NCBI GenBank assembly: GCA_944388735.1
Contig: CALXJX010000014.1
Span: 1-32,849 of the forward strand
DNA length: 32,849 nucleotides
Reading direction: 5' to 3'
From: an uncultured Clostridia bacterium
Lineage (GTDB): Bacteria; Bacillota; Clostridia; TANB77; CAG-508
Shown: positions 32,761 to 32,849 of the stretch, piece by piece
Layout: every line of letters begins with the position of its first letter
Position numbering within the stretch: position 1 is the first letter of the stretch
Position numbers and translations under genes: made by a program
The notes under the pieces: model-generated
Told to the model about the DNA's origin: nothing
The model's input: only the letters and a program-made list of their open reading frames with translations
Databases searched by the model: none

Positions 32761-32849
32761 ATGAGTTATGCAATTATAAGAAATGAAAAGTTGACTAGAA
32801 CAGAAGCAAAAGGAAGTTATGTCCATAATGAAAGAAGAACAAGAGGTCA
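32761..32849 (+). CDS. Mob/Pre-type relaxase (partial, runs off window)
   Basis: Only the first 29 codons are present, beginning MSYAIIRNEKLTRTEAKG and then VHNERRTRG. This matches the start of MobV/Pre relaxases (MSYAI.R..K....... ..HN.R), which nick oriT to mobilize plasmids and integrated elements. A strong AAAGGAGG lies upstream of ATG 32761. It marks the downstream DNA as part of a mobilizable element. Confidence 0.75.
   Translation, partial: MSYAIIRNEKLTRTEAKGSYVHNERRTRG

Noticed and set aside
1-32849. tRNA, rRNA or CRISPR array
   Set aside because: No cloverleaf-like segment, rRNA sequence or regularly spaced direct repeats were seen; the repeats present are inverted and intergenic.

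Overview
The window is very AT-rich chromosomal DNA of a low-GC Gram-positive bacterium, most likely an anaerobic, possibly spore-forming Clostridia member (Bacillota). Supporting signs are sepF and divIVA, an SPL-family (spore photoproduct lyase) radical SAM protein, a PflA-like radical SAM protein, an Lsa/CplR-type ABC-F protein, strong AGGAGG-type ribosome binding sites and several TTG starts. All credible genes are on the + strand.

Layout. 1-720: a leader-like region with two near-identical promoters, two intrinsic terminators, a possible leader peptide and a GNAT acetyltransferase remnant. 724-3701: ABC-F ribosome protection protein, a frameshifted hypothetical gene and a membrane-anchored hypothetical protein. 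3798-7424: PflA-like radical SAM protein, thyA, folA and the SPL-family protein. 7590-11696: an ABC ATPase and a large FtsX-type permease. 11723-16320: dCMP deaminase, mutL, a small membrane protein and miaA. 16317-20145: HlyD-like adaptor, sepF, divIVA, rsmD and a coiled-coil protein, a division and envelope neighbourhood. 20411-29500: ftsK/spoIIIE, a large coiled-coil unknown, a beta-CASP metallo-beta-lactamase RNase, a GH15 glucoamylase-like enzyme and a possible ADP-ribosyltransferase-fold protein. 29679-30035: a murA truncated at its active-site loop. 30181-32849: the start of a mobilizable island with a DUF262 + HEPN pair (defence-like), an HTH_36 protein and the first codons of a Mob/Pre relaxase.

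Most striking observation. Three conserved genes (FtsX permease, dCMP deaminase, miaA) are each split by one extra C, and all three extra bases have the same form: NNT | C | GGA, exactly at a codon boundary before a conserved glycine. In each case the zero-frame codon becomes CGG. Reading by eye, I find no other in-frame CGG in any gene except two in the frameshifted hypothetical gene at 2335. This looks like +1 recoding at a hungry or unassigned CGG codon (compare Ty1 CUU-AGG-C) rather than random pseudogenization. A shared sequencing artefact must still be excluded.

Intergenic spaces carry at least three families of palindromic repeats: a GTGCCATTRGGGACGTG family, usually as inverted pairs about 105-150 bp apart end to end; a GAACTTTGGGGAC family; and a TTCAGAAGTCA family. 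They look like REP/BIME or MITE-type elements, some doubling as terminators.
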